Below, one piece after another: positions 1-10,032 of a stretch of DNA of 64,000 nucleotides. The stretch comes from CAVPCZ01 sp963702445. Its GTDB lineage: Bacteria > Bacteroidota > Ignavibacteria > UBA10030 > UBA6906. The position numbers and the translations under genes were made by a program. Location: the NCBI GenBank assembly GCA_963702445.1, contig CAVPCZ010000015.1, positions 54,005-118,004 of the forward strand, given 5' to 3'. The stretch's first letter is position 1, and every line of letters begins with the position of its first letter. The notes below the pieces were generated by a model. It searched no databases, was not told where the DNA came from, and was given only the letters and a program-made list of their open reading frames with translations.

Positions 1-66
1 GCGGAAAAAGCATGAGGATACCCCCGGAGATCGCATGATACGACGGGCGAAGATCCACACAACACT

Positions 67-103
67 CCGGCCCCCCTTCTTCTGAGGCAGAAAGGGGGGC
101 CGG
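67..103 (-). terminator. Hairpin terminator downstream of the beta-helix gene
   Basis: A perfect 12-bp inverted repeat (67-78 pairs with 92-103, GC-rich with two A-T pairs at the loop end) encloses a 13-nt loop. It lies 16 bp past the stop of the minus-strand gene at 119-1654. There is no clear U tract on the minus strand, so termination is inferred from stem strength and position. Confidence 0.6.
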
Positions 104-118
104 CACGTGAAGGTCGGA

Positions 119-1654
119 CTACTTAACCAGCATCATCTTTCTGGCATCGACGAATCCGTTTGTGGTCAACCTGTAGAGGTAGACCCCGCTTGACGCACGG
201 GCACCGTCGTCCCGCCGGCCGTTCCACCGTACCTGATGGCTCCCGGCCGGGAGCATTTCGCTGGCGAGGGTTGCCACTTTCTGGCCGAGCGTATTGAACA
301 CCTCGACGGATACGAATCCCGCCTGCAAAAGATCAAACCGGATGTTGGTTTCCGGATTGAAGGGATTGGGATACGCGTCATACAGCCGGAATGCGGCGGG
401 GACGCGATCGCTCAATTCCTGGACCGCCGTGAGGGGAATACCGAACCAGTTCAAATCCCCCAGCGGCTTGCCATCGGATCCTCTTGTGTACGCAAGCTGG
501 GTGGTGGGATACTTGAAGTTGAAGGGACTCCCCACCGTATCCAGATTCGGATTTGGCGCGGCGGGGTTTGTGTACCAGTCCTGCATGACATTCACCGGGG
601 CATCCGGTGCATTCTGGAAGGTGATCGGTTCGGCATAGATAGTCCCGGCCGTCCCGAGACTTGTCATGAAGGCCTGCCAGGTCGAATCGAAGAACGGCTG
701 GGGTTTTATCGAGTCCGGATAGGCCTTGATGAGGAGCGAATCGACGAGGAGATTGTTGTTACGGATGTCCGCCGTTTGCGCCGCACCAAGGGGCAGCGGA
801 CGAAGCGTCACCTGAATCCGTGCCTCCCCCGTCGACGGATTCTTGACGTTGACACCGTAATACGCGCCGTTTATAAGAATGTTGTTTGTGAAGACCGCAT
901 CGTTGCACGGACCGAAGCTGACGCCCCACTGGCCGATATTGAACATCGTGCAGTGGTTCACTTTACAGTATTTGGTGATGCCACCTGCATCACGGATCAC
1001 ACGGCTGGTCAGATTGTAGAAGGTGCTGTTTTCCAGAACCAGCGTATCGATGTCGACTCCCCGATCGTCGAAGCCGCGGCCGTTGTCGGGGCTGTCTCCC
1101 GTACCGATGTTGCTGATGATGGAGTTGTAGAAGAAAACCCTGGCTTTGGCATTGTCGAACCGGAAGCCTGCCTGGGAGGCAAAATCCAGGTGGCAGGAGT
1201 CCATCACAACCCTGATACCGTCGGCCCGGATTCGGAATACGCGCTCATGATTCCCTCCGAGTTCGTCGATCGCGGAAATGTAGATGTTCTTCATGCGGAG
1301 CGTTGCCCGGGCAGCCCAGGCTTCGGTGGGAGCCACTCCACCTGAAGGAACCCCCTGGATGATTTTTGGCTTTGCCCCGGCACCAGGCGCCGCTTCGATG
1401 ATGACCGGGTAGTTGTGCTCCATCGTCCCGTTCAGAATGTAGAGCCCTCCGCGCTGAAGCCTGTAGACGGTATTGGAATCGACCCGGGCACCGAGCGCGG
1501 TGGTATCCCCACGGATGACGTTGTTCAGCGTCCCGAACCCGGGCGTGATATTCACGATGCGCTGAGCAAGGAGATCCCTGTTCATCCCCGCCATCAGAAG
1601 GACGAGCGCACACAGGACAAGCCCCCCCCGGAACAAAGTGGATTGGTGTTTCAT
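119..1654 (-). CDS. Secreted beta-helix (pectate-lyase-like) protein with T9SS sorting domain
   Basis: An intact 511-aa protein. Residues 1-31 form a signal peptide (hydrophobic run ending near LLAQ). Residues about 50-330 show the short strand-turn repeats of a right-handed parallel beta-helix (for example VVMDSCHLDF, VLENSTFYNL, KVNHCTMFNI), as in DUF5123/pectate-lyase-like proteins of polysaccharide loci. The last ~85 residues are a type A T9SS/FlgD-like sorting domain: YPNPFNPETNI, then GQKVATL, then GVYLYRL, ending KMMLVK. The start has GGAGGG about 9 nt upstream. It is the last gene after the GntR regulator and TonB receptor on the same strand, 75 bp behind the receptor, so it is probably the exported or surface-displayed polysaccharide-binding or cleaving member of that operon. 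Substrate and catalytic residues cannot be named. T9SS machinery is not in the window. Confidence 0.8.
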   Translation of the reverse strand: MKHQSTLFRGGLVLCALVLLMAGMNRDLLAQRIVNITPGFGTLNNVIRGDTTALGARVDSNTVYRLQRGGLYILNGTMEHNYPVIIEAAPGAGAKPKIIQGVPSGGVAPTEAWAARATLRMKNIYISAIDELGGNHERVFRIRADGIRVVMDSCHLDFASQAGFRFDNAKARVFFYNSIISNIGTGDSPDNGRGFDDRGVDIDTLVLENSTFYNLTSRVIRDAGGITKYCKVNHCTMFNIGQWGVSFGPCNDAVFTNNILINGAYYGVNVKNPSTGEARIQVTLRPLPLGAAQTADIRNNNLLVDSLLIKAYPDSIKPQPFFDSTWQAFMTSLGTAGTIYAEPITFQNAPDAPVNVMQDWYTNPAAPNPNLDTVGSPFNFKYPTTQLAYTRGSDGKPLGDLNWFGIPLTAVQELSDRVPAAFRLYDAYPNPFNPETNIRFDLLQAGFVSVEVFNTLGQKVATLASEMLPAGSHQVRWNGRRDDGARASSGVYLYRLTTNGFVDARKMMLVK

Positions 1655-1729
1655 GTGTAAACCCTCCGTTAGTGAGTGATATGTAGTGGTGTTTCAGCAC
1701 TGTGACCTCCCCTTCAGGGAGGCAACGCT

Positions 1730-4578
1730 TCAGAAGTTGAGACGCACGCCGATGTCCGCCGTCCAGCTGTAATAGTCCTGATTGGTCGGATAGATGATGT
1801 CGCCGAGGAAGGCTTCCTCAGGTTGATTGGTGAAGTTGTTGACGTCCAGATAGATGCTGAACAACGGCGAGAACCGTTGTGAGAGCGTGGCATCCCAGCG
1901 AACAGAGTTGTTTGCATACCCGTCCAGTTCCACGCGGGAACCGACTCTCTCCAGGCTCCGCCCCTGCAAGGTCACCGAAACGCGTCCCGAGAACCCGCCC
2001 TTTTCGTACCCGAGCGCGACATTCCCGATGTGGTCCGCCTGGCCGGGGAGCGTGCCCTCCGGAATGTGTCGATGATCTGCGGACTGTACGGAGGATCCGG
2101 ACTCCTCGGACCGATTTCGAAGAACGGGAAATAGGTCTCGGAACGAATGTACGAGTAGTTCGCGTTGATCACAAATCCGTCAAAGGGACTGGGCAGGTTT
2201 TTCAGGTTTGTCTGGACATCGATTTCCAGCCCCCACACATCCGAATCGTCTCCGTTCACGGGCTCGGTCAGCACGAACGCGTTGAACTGCCCCCCGATCA
2301 CGCGGGACTGTTTGATGTAGTCGATATCCGTCAGCTTCTTGTAGTATGCTCCCAGAGTCAGCAGACCCAGATCGTTACTATAGAAGGATACGTAGATGTC
2401 GTAGTTCGTCGCCCTCGTCCGCTGGATATCGGGATTCCCGCGCACGAGCGTTTGCTCGGCGAAATTCACCTGTTCGTAGGGAACCAGATTGTAGTAGTCG
2501 GGCCTGGAGAGAGAATGCGTATAGGCAAGCCGAATGTCGAACCATGGCGTCACGCGATAGCGGAAGTGCAGCATGGGAAGAACGTCCCCATAGTTTTGTC
2601 CTCCCGTGGTATCACTGACCGTACCGACTTCGCCCAGATTCCCCTGCAGATATCCCCACCTGCCCGTGTACTCTGTCTTTGTGCGCTCATAGCGAAAACC
2701 GGGAAGAAGGGTGAACTGGTCTCCGATATTCACTTCCGCCATAAGATACGCGGCAAGAATGTCCTCTCCGGCCTCGTAGTCCTGAAGTTCTGTGAACCGG
2801 TTGAGATCATAGTGACTTATGTAATCTGTGTGGAACCCGGCCAACCGCGCCGGGTCCAGGCCGATATTCAGCGCATAACGGCCATCCAGGAAGTTCTCCG
2901 GCTTGAAAGAAGGATCCGCAAAGTTGCTGATGAGCACACTCTGTCCGCGATACATGGCGAATTTGCCGGGTTCGGCCTTTCCGATCTTGTCGATCTCTCC
3001 AAACGGGGTCCTGTACTCCGTCACATCGCGTGTTCGCTCTTTCCCCCGGTATCTCCCCCCGAACTTAAGACTCCCAGCGATATCTTCCCCGAGACGGAAG
3101 GGCGTCTTCCCGTTCAGCTGACCGCTGGCGTCTTTGTCGGTGACATTCTCAGGGTTGAACGTCCCGTACTGAAACCATGTCGCGGAGGTATCGTTCTTCG
3201 CATAGGAAGGAATAACGCTCGGTCCCTGTGTATCGACAAGGCCGTTCATGAATGCCGCGACCTCCACAAAGCGGGCATAGTTGTAGTACGGCTGCTTCTG
3301 CGTGCTCTTCGAGTATCCCAAGCGCCAGTCCATCTCGATCAGGTCGAACTCATGCCGTCCGCTCAGCCCGTTCGTGAACAGCTGCGTGGTTTGTTCCTGC
3401 TCGGCCAGATCGTATTCGGTCGTCCCGGAGCCGACGCGGTAACGCTTTCGGCGACGAACGCGATCCCGCTCTGTCTGGCTGAAGAAGGAGCTCAGGAAGA
3501 GATCGCCGTTCTCCATTTCGTAGTCCAGCGTCACACCACCGCCGGTGCGTGTGCGTACTTCCGAATTGTAGGTGAGGTTCAGGTTGTCAATTTCGATCGT
3601 GCTCTGTGTCTCCGCACCTGCCGCTTCCCTCTTGAAGATATAGTCGGCGCTGAGTTCATCGGAACTCCGATTGGCCCGTTGCGTGTTTCCGGTCAGGAGA
3701 ACACCGAGGGCATTGTCCAGGAAGCGGTCGCTGAGCGTCAGACTGGCTCTGTACTGCCCGTATTCCTGCCTCATATGGTTATACCCTGTTTGCCCGCGGA
3801 AGTCCCCGCGGAATCCCGCCGGGGCATGCCGCAATACCAGATTGACCGTGCCCCCTATTGCGTCGCCGTCCTTGTCCGGTGTCAGGGCCTTAAAGACTTC
3901 GATCCCGGAAAGAACGTCCGGGGAGATCATGCTCAGGTCCACGGACCGGTCCGTCGGGTCCGTCGACGGAACGCGTTCTCCGTTCACGGTGATGGAGTTG
4001 AACTTCGGAGAAAGACCACGAACAACAACCTTCTGCCCTTCCCCGGCGTCGCGCTGGACGGAAATGCCGGGGAGGCGCCCGATGGACTCCGCCGCGTTCT
4101 GATCCGGAAGCTCCTTGATACGGTCGCTGGTGACGATATTCACGATCGTATTCGAGGTGAGCTGCTGATTGATCGCCGCTGCCTGCCCCTCAAGCTGTGC
4201 CGTCACTGTGACCTCGCCCATCTGGACGACGTCAAACTGCATGCGCGAATTGAGCTGAATGGTGGTGTCTGCCACGACCCGGACGGGAACGGTCACTTTC
4301 TTGTAACCGAGATAGGAAAAAACGACGGTGTGTGCACCGGGCGGAACACTCGGGATGATATAGTCGCCGTTGACATTTGTGGATGCGCCGATGGCCGTCC
4401 CCTGGATACTCACGTGTGCCCCGAGGAGGGCTTCGCCGGTCTTCGCATCCGTCACTTTGCCCGTGATCCGGCCTCCTGCCGCAAGGCATGGTTGCGTCCA
4501 CATGAGGAACAGCAGGAATGTGACCGCCCCCAACCGAACGCCGCCCCAGCGTGTTTTCAGACGAATCAGAGAGGTCAT
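1730..4578 (-). CDS. TonB-dependent outer membrane receptor (one frame break)
   Basis: About 949 aa: signal peptide (TRWGG... to LAAGG), a carboxypeptidase-regulatory-like domain (GRITGKVTDAKTGEALLGAH), a plug with GLSPKFNSITVNGERVPS and DGDAIGGTVN, then a long beta-barrel with alternating aromatic strands, ending in an aromatic-terminated strand (GVRLNF). The plug resembles the TIGR01782 subgroup of TonB receptors, linked in other bacteria to oligosaccharide uptake. The frame breaks near 2065: one missing base in a C/G run at TFR-EGTLPG shifts into a short false tail, and adding it back joins the barrel to the C-terminal strands at 1730-1975. ATG at 4578 is chosen because AAAGGA precedes it by 8 nt; a longer in-frame start has no such site. 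It starts 22 bp after the GntR regulator stop, so the two are co-transcribed. No SusD-like partner is present. Confidence 0.9.
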
Positions 4579-4600
4579 ACCATTCATCCTTTCCGGGTCT

Positions 4601-5758
4601 TCACAACTCCACTTCAGCCCTGGTGAGTGCCGCTGGCTCAGGCTGTTTCGAAATGACCATCCCCGCCCCGCACGATTCCCTGACAACAAGGTGCGGCGCG
4701 TGAATCTTCCGGAGACCCGCGCGTTCGCCGGCAATCATTCTGAGCAGGATGTCCACGGCACCCTTTCCGATCTGCGCGGTCGGCTGATCCACCGTGGTGA
4801 GAGGCACAGGAGCATACTCCGCCTGCGAAATATTGTCGAACCCCACCAGCGCCACATCCTCCGGGACGCGGACACCTTCCTCAATCAAGGCCTTCTGAAA
4901 GCCACACGCGGTCAGATCATTGAACACGAAGAGGGCGTCCGGATTGATTGAACGTTTCTTGCAGAACGCCTTGCCCGCATCGTATCCGCTCCGGGCATAG
5001 TCCCGCACCCCGCGCACGCGTATCCTGTAGAGAAGCCGGGAATCCACCTGCCTGCCGGATTCCTGCAACGCCCGGGTGTAACCGTTCTTCCGCAGTTCAC
5101 CAACAAGGTTCCCCCGCTCCCCATTCAGGTATCCTATGCGCCGGTAGCCAAGGTTCAGCAAATGACGCGTCGCAATGTATGCACCCAGCTCATGGTCGGT
5201 GCCAATGAAGGGGATATCCGGGTCATTCATGTAGGAGACCATGACAAACGGAAACCTCTCCCTGTGAAGCGACTGGATTGTCGGTGTGGCGTGGTAAAGG
5301 TGGTGCAGCGAGGCGATAACGAGGCCGCTGACACCAATGCTCCGGAAATGCCTGATCTGCCGCTCTTCTTTCTCCGTTTCTCCCGAACTGTTGGAGAGCA
5401 GAACGTTGTACCCGTTCCGGTATGCGTGCTCTTCAACCGACTGGACAATGCGCGAGAAGAAAGGGCTTTGAAGGTTCTCCAGCACAATGCCGATTGACCG
5501 CTGTGTGAGGGATGGCGTACCGGGTGCACTTCGTGAAACAAAAGACCCTTTTCCGACACGACTGTAAATCCATCCCTGATGAGCCAGATGACTCAGGGCC
5601 TTCTTCACGGTGATCAGACTGACGCTGTACTCGAGTGATATGGCCCCCTGAGAGCCAAGCTGATCTCCGAGACGGAACTCACCCTTGAGGATTCTGGAAC
5701 TGATGTCTTCAGCTATTTGAAGATACAGCGGAGCGGGTTTCTTTACATCGAGAGGCAT
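4601..5758 (-). CDS. GntR-type regulator with LacI-like sugar-binding domain
   Basis: 385 aa. Residues 1-75 are a GntR winged helix (PLYLQIAEDISSRILKGEF, then SLITVKKALSHLAHQGWIYS and VGKGSFV). Residues ~90-370 are a periplasmic-binding-protein-like effector domain of the LacI/AraR type (IGIVLENLQSPFFSRIVQ, GYRRIGYLNG, PDALFVFNDLTACG, VALVGFDNIS, TTVDQP). This architecture matches AraR, a repressor that releases DNA on binding a sugar. The start at 5758 is preferred over more distal Mets because it keeps a palindromic candidate operator (5793-5808) upstream. It heads an operon with the TonB receptor and beta-helix gene and is probably self-regulated. The inducer is unknown; rhamnose or a rhamnose-derived sugar is a guess from the neighbours. 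Confidence 0.9.
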   Translation of the reverse strand: MPLDVKKPAPLYLQIAEDISSRILKGEFRLGDQLGSQGAISLEYSVSLITVKKALSHLAHQGWIYSRVGKGSFVSRSAPGTPSLTQRSIGIVLENLQSPFFSRIVQSVEEHAYRNGYNVLLSNSSGETEKEERQIRHFRSIGVSGLVIASLHHLYHATPTIQSLHRERFPFVMVSYMNDPDIPFIGTDHELGAYIATRHLLNLGYRRIGYLNGERGNLVGELRKNGYTRALQESGRQVDSRLLYRIRVRGVRDYARSGYDAGKAFCKKRSINPDALFVFNDLTACGFQKALIEEGVRVPEDVALVGFDNISQAEYAPVPLTTVDQPTAQIGKGAVDILLRMIAGERAGLRKIHAPHLVVRESCGAGMVISKQPEPAALTRAEVEL

Positions 5759-6065
5759 TTCGACGGCATCCGGAATAAAAGAGAAAGCTAACATACCTGG
5801 TATACGAGACTGCGGCTGCAATATAGGGAATTCAACCCGTCCTGTCAAGCAGAATTCCCGCGTGACTCGACACGCCCGACTCAGCAGACGGATTCAACAG
5901 GTTTTGCCAGACCCGTCTGCCTGGAAAGACCGTTGCTCCGGCATCGATCGGGTATTGCCCTGCCGCCCTCTGGGCTTGTTGACCGATGGAGGGAAAGCGG
6001 AAAGAGAGAACGGGCAGGCACCGGTCGAGCACACGCGGACACGCCGGAAGCGGCCGGATTCTCTG
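5759..6065. other. Intergenic region with a weak hairpin
   Basis: Besides the palindrome at 5793-5808, the only structure seen is an 8-bp inverted repeat (5884-5891 with 5913-5920, 21-nt loop). It lies downstream of the lyase gene that ends at 6066 and may be its terminator, but there is no U tract. No convincing gene was found. Confidence 0.4.
5793..5808. promoter_or_regulatory. Candidate operator of the GntR/LacI-type regulator
   Basis: ATACCTGGTAT (5793-5803) is a perfect palindrome around one T. Overlapping it, CTGGTATACGAG (5797-5808) is a 12-bp palindrome with one mismatch and a GTATAC core, similar to operators of several GntR-family repressors. It lies 35-50 bp upstream of the chosen regulator start, where a promoter would be. 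Binding is inferred. Confidence 0.35.
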
Positions 6066-8315
6066 TCAGTCTCGGCGGGGACTCCGCTCTCCCGAGCCGT
6101 CTCCCCGATTGCGGTGGAACTCTATCCTGTGATTTCCCTGCGGAACAGAAATCCGGATGAATCCCTCGCCCTCCTGAACCGGCACAGCACCCGTTCCGTC
6201 GATCGAAGCTCCCTCTACTCCCGGGCAGCCGGAAAGTGATGGTTGTTCCCGGGGAAAGCACTTCGGCATCTTCTGCCGACATGACCAGACTCACCGGCTC
6301 CTTACTCTCAAAGCCCACCGGATTCGCCCGGCCCCGGCAGGAATCTCCTTCCCTTCCGAACAAACAGGGTCTCCGTGCTCTCCACGCACATCTCTCCAGT
6401 ACACCGCGGCGGCGTTGGCCGAAACATCAGCATAGGCATACTCACCTTCCCCGGCTGCAGCGAGCAGATGATCCTTCATGCCGCCGGCAAAAGCCATCGA
6501 CATCCCGCGGGTTGTGCGGATGGATATCCGCTCGAACCGTGGAACAGTCGCGCCGGCGGGATGCGGAAAGATGACCGTGGCGATGCGGGCCCCGCCATCC
6601 CCTCCGGTGGTGTAGGTTGCGCGCATGTAACTGCCCTCAAAGCGATTGCAGGATTCATTCGATGCCAGGTAGCCGCGCTTCAGCTCGACGTTCGCCGGGG
6701 CGTGCGCCAGGAAGATCCTCGCCTGAAGCAGTCTCGAAGTGAAACAGCTTTTTATCCGCCACGTCGTATTCCTGTCCTTCTGCAAGGACCGCCGGCGGGT
6801 CTTCGGCGTTGGGATGGAAGTTCAGGTGCACGTCAGCGGAAACCTCCCGGCGTCTTCACATCGTCGATGAGAAGGAAATACCCGGCGGCGCCCCTCTCCG
6901 GGCCGGATGAACACGAGACACCTTCGTGCACCGCGCCTGTCAATCGACGGTCCTGATGTGCCGCAGCATACTCAACCCCGTGACCCAGGATCCCTCGGTG
7001 ATGCCGCCGCCTCTGAAGTCCGCATGGTCGGCCCTCGACCGTGAGCGTGTTGGAGGATTCGGCGGTACGGTGGATCCACTCCCATGTCAGGGAATCCGGT
7101 TCCTTCCATCCGTCATACCCGGAATTCCGGAGAATGAACTCACCATATCCCGCGATGTTGATGGAATTTGCATCGAAGTGGCTGTGGCTTTCGTTGACCG
7201 TGTTGATGTTCCAGAGAACGCCCGCCAGTGATTCAGAAGGATTCTCATTTTCAAGGAGCCATGCCCCGCCGTTCCTGAAGATCCTGCTCGGGGGCCGGCG
7301 TGTATCGAACGTTCCAGATTCACAGGAGAGGTATTGCAGGAGCCCTCCCTTCCATGTGTTCTCTCCGGGGGGACCCGTGTACCAGAAGGCGTACTCCCGC
7401 GCGGCAGGCGAGAACCTGCCCGCCCGCAGCGCAGCCGAAGAGTATTCCGCGAGGAATTTTGTGGGCGGCGAATCTCCGAATGTGTACGTGCGGTTAAACG
7501 GCGCCATGGAGTAGCCAAAAAGCCATTCGTGGAGTCTCTGCAGTTTCGGGTCCGAATAGAACTCGTGAAATCCCTGATACTCGCAGACATCCATGAACAT
7601 CTTCTTCTGGACCCGCTCTTCCATATAGAGCCTGCTGTGTGCATAGCCGGGCCCCGTCGAATACACACCGTCCTCGGATGTGGTATTCAGCAGATACTCC
7701 CTGTAAAGATCCTTCGTACGCCGGAACTCTTCCGAGGCGCCGTGATGATACAGCTCACGTATCCCCTCGATGGCATATTTGCTCTCCCACCAGGAAGCCC
7801 GGTGATGGCCGGCAATGTAGTCGCAGTCATCTTCCATCTCCCTGCGGACGGCCGGGTCCAGGTCCGTGTACAGGATGTCCAGCACAAGGTACGCCATGAA
7901 GGCGGCATGTGATGCCGTGACATTCGTTTCGTGTTCATCGGGAGATCCCGGTTTCTCCTTCCAGACCCGGAGGTCACGAAGCGCAGGCTTCACCTCAGCG
8001 GCGACAATGGCGGCGTACGTTGCCGCTGCGGAAGGATCGAGGATCCTTGCCAGCGCACATGCCGACCCGAGGTCATGGACCAGCATGGCTTTCCTGTAGC
8101 GTGTCGCATCGGCACGATAGCGAAGCGTCGAGGTCGCTTCCATCGCCTTCTGTTTCATGACTGACCATGGCCACCGCGATGACCTCGCGCGCAGTGAGTC
8201 GTACTCAGATGCCTTGACGACGATGAAAGGGTGTGCAGGCGGCTGCGGTTTTGCGTCCGCGTCCGAACAGCAGAATGAGGAGAATGAGGAGAATCGGCCG
8301 GCGAAAAAGCGTCAC
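6066..8315 (-). CDS. Heparinase II/III-like polysaccharide lyase (several frame breaks)
   Basis: About 750 aa when the frames are joined. A hydrophobic signal sequence (FRRPILLILLILLFG) reads from a GTG near 8315. After a frame change near 8245 comes HPFIVVKASEYDSLRAR, the usual start of the alpha/alpha-toroid of alginate/heparin lyases. The toroid follows (WWESKYAIEGIRELYHHG, GYAHSRLYMEE), then the beta-sandwich with NTVNESHSHFDANSINI and YGEFILRNSGYDG, a Heparinase_II/III-like core containing the conserved HxHxD-type histidines. After further shifts come YFLLIDDVKTPGG, RIATVIFPHP and the end RISVPQGNHRIEFHRN. At least four indels are needed (near 8245, 6960-6830, 6340 and 6230). It lies 100 bp behind the receiver-phosphatase gene and is probably a periplasmic lyase for uronic-acid-containing glycans. 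The exact substrate and start are uncertain. Confidence 0.75.
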
Positions 8316-8413
8316 GGCCCGGCTGCGGCGATAGAGGTGCAATGGACTCCCGGGTCAGAATGTACAGCGTACAAAATACACATTCTTCCGGCAAAGTCCA
8401 GCAATTCGGGGAT

Positions 8414-9586
8414 TCACCCCTTGCCGGAATACCGCAGCGCAAGAAGCGTGATGTCGTCCGATTGAGGCGCTCCGCGTGTGTGCGTCTTCAAGTCCGCCAC
8501 GTTTCCCTGCACAAGCTCCCGGATTCCCGATCCGTTTGAAGCTTCCAGGTGCGTCTTCAGCCGATCCTCCCCGTACTGCACGTTTTCGGGATCCATCGCC
8601 TCGCTCACCCCGTCCGTGTAGAGGAAGAGCCGGTCGCCCTTTTCGAGTTTGACCCTCTTGGTTTCGAAGTCGAGACCGGGAATCTGCCCCAGGATCGATC
8701 CGTCAGTCAACGGAAGCTGCTCCACACCCCCTGAAGATTTCAGCAGGAAGGGGGAATTGTGCGCACCGTTGCTGTACTGCAGCTCCCCGGTGCGAACGTT
8801 CAGCACACCGAAGAACACCGTCACGAAGGTCGCCGATTCGCTGTCCGGGATCAGCAGCGTGTTGAGCTTGCGCAGGACTTCGCCCGGGTTGACAATCTGC
8901 ATGGCGGTGGCTTTGAGCAGTGTCCGGCTCACCGCCATATAGATCGCCGCCGGGATCCCCTTCCCCGACACATCTCCGACCGCAAAGGCAAGACGGTCTT
9001 CGTCAATGAAGTAGTAGTCGTAGAAATCCCCGCCCACCTCTTTCGCCGTCAGCATTTCCGCATACAGGTCCACCTCGGGCCGGTGCGGGAACGGGGGAAA
9101 CGTTTTGGGCAGCAGGGACTGCTGGATGCGCGTCGCCGTCGCCAGGTCCCGCTGGACGGCAACAAGGTCGTCACGGGCTTTCAGGGCGGTACGGCTGACT
9201 TCGAGCTGCTGCATGGTCCTCTGCACCGTCACTTCAAGATCGCTGAAATCGATCGGCTTCGTCAGGAAGTCGAACGCCCCGCGGTTCATGGCGGTACGGA
9301 TATTTTCCATGTCGCCGTAGGCGGAGATGATCACCGACTTCAGCACCGGATTGTTCTTCTCGTTGATCCGCTGAAGCAGCGTCAGCCCGTCCATTTCCGG
9401 CATATTGATATCCGAAAGGACGACCGTGATATCCCGGTGTTCCTCCAGCTTCTGAAGCGCCTGCACCCCGTTCTGGGCAAACTCGAAATGGAACTCCTCC
9501 TCGCGGATCTGTTTCCTGAATTTCTGACGGATCAGCACTTCGAGATCCGGCTCGTCATCAACCACAAGAATCTTATGATGCATCAT
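8414..9586 (-). CDS. Response regulator with SpoIIE/RsbU-type PP2C phosphatase output
   Basis: An intact 390-aa protein. Residues 1-125 are a CheY-like receiver (acidic pair at D10-D11, phospho-acceptor D59 in LSDINMPEMDG, lysine in LTKPID). A short coiled linker follows (~125-165). Residues ~170-390 are a PP2C/SpoIIE domain: AKEVGGDFYDYYFI, FAVGDVSGKGIPAAIYM, NGAHNSPF, LYTDGVSEAM, SDDITLLALRY. Such proteins dephosphorylate anti-sigma-factor antagonists (STAS proteins) in partner-switching pathways. ATG at 9586 has GAAGGA about 7 nt upstream. It follows the CheY-like gene by 73 bp, so histidine kinase, receiver and phosphatase form one signalling cassette. No STAS protein or anti-sigma kinase is in the window, so the target lies elsewhere. 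Confidence 0.92.
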   Translation of the reverse strand: MMHHKILVVDDEPDLEVLIRQKFRKQIREEEFHFEFAQNGVQALQKLEEHRDITVVLSDINMPEMDGLTLLQRINEKNNPVLKSVIISAYGDMENIRTAMNRGAFDFLTKPIDFSDLEVTVQRTMQQLEVSRTALKARDDLVAVQRDLATATRIQQSLLPKTFPPFPHRPEVDLYAEMLTAKEVGGDFYDYYFIDEDRLAFAVGDVSGKGIPAAIYMAVSRTLLKATAMQIVNPGEVLRKLNTLLIPDSESATFVTVFFGVLNVRTGELQYSNGAHNSPFLLKSSGGVEQLPLTDGSILGQIPGLDFETKRVKLEKGDRLFLYTDGVSEAMDPENVQYGEDRLKTHLEASNGSGIRELVQGNVADLKTHTRGAPQSDDITLLALRYSGKG

Positions 9587-9659
9587 ATCATCCTTCAAAG
9601 AGCTACCCGCCGAAAGACGGCGGGACAAATGGATTTCCTCATTGTACGCGCGGAGACGT

Positions 9660-10032
9660 TCAGGCAATATTCAGGACATCTTTCTTGATCAGGTCGAAAT
9701 CGATCGGCTTGGTGAAATAGTGTTCCGCTCCGGTGGACATCGCCTTCTGGAAGTTGTTTTCATCCCCGTACGCGGTGATCATCGAGACCCGGATCTCGGG
9801 GTACCGTTCCTTGACCGCCTTCAGCAGATCCAGCCCCGTGATCCCCGGCATGTTGATATCGGAGAGAATGCAGACGACATCCGTGGGGTGTTTCGTGTGA
9901 AGGTACTCCAGCGCCTCCTCCCCCGAAAACGCATAGCACAGCTCGACGCGGCCGTCCCGTCACTTCTTTGCGGAATTGCTGCCGGAAGAGAATCTCGACG
10001 TCTTTCTCGTCATCCACGATCATGATCTTCAT
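9660..10032 (-). CDS. Single-domain CheY-like response regulator (one frame break)
   Basis: About 124 aa, a lone receiver domain: MKIMIVDDEKDVEILFRQQF, phospho-acceptor in LSDINMPGITG, SMITAYGDENNFQKAM and lysine in FTKPIDF. An apparent extra base near 9960 shifts the frame after RKEV; removing it gives RDGRVELCYA and a complete receiver. Its ATG (10030-10032) overlaps the kinase stop by 4 bp (ATGA), so it is translationally coupled to the kinase and is probably its direct phosphorylation target. With no output domain it may pass phosphate or signal on to the receiver-phosphatase encoded next. Confidence 0.85.

Noticed and set aside
1879..4626. A 915-codon plus-strand open frame opposite the TonB receptor.
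   Set aside because: It lies antisense to a receptor with clear plug and barrel motifs, and its translation is Arg/His/Pro-rich with no family pattern. GC-rich codon bias creates it.
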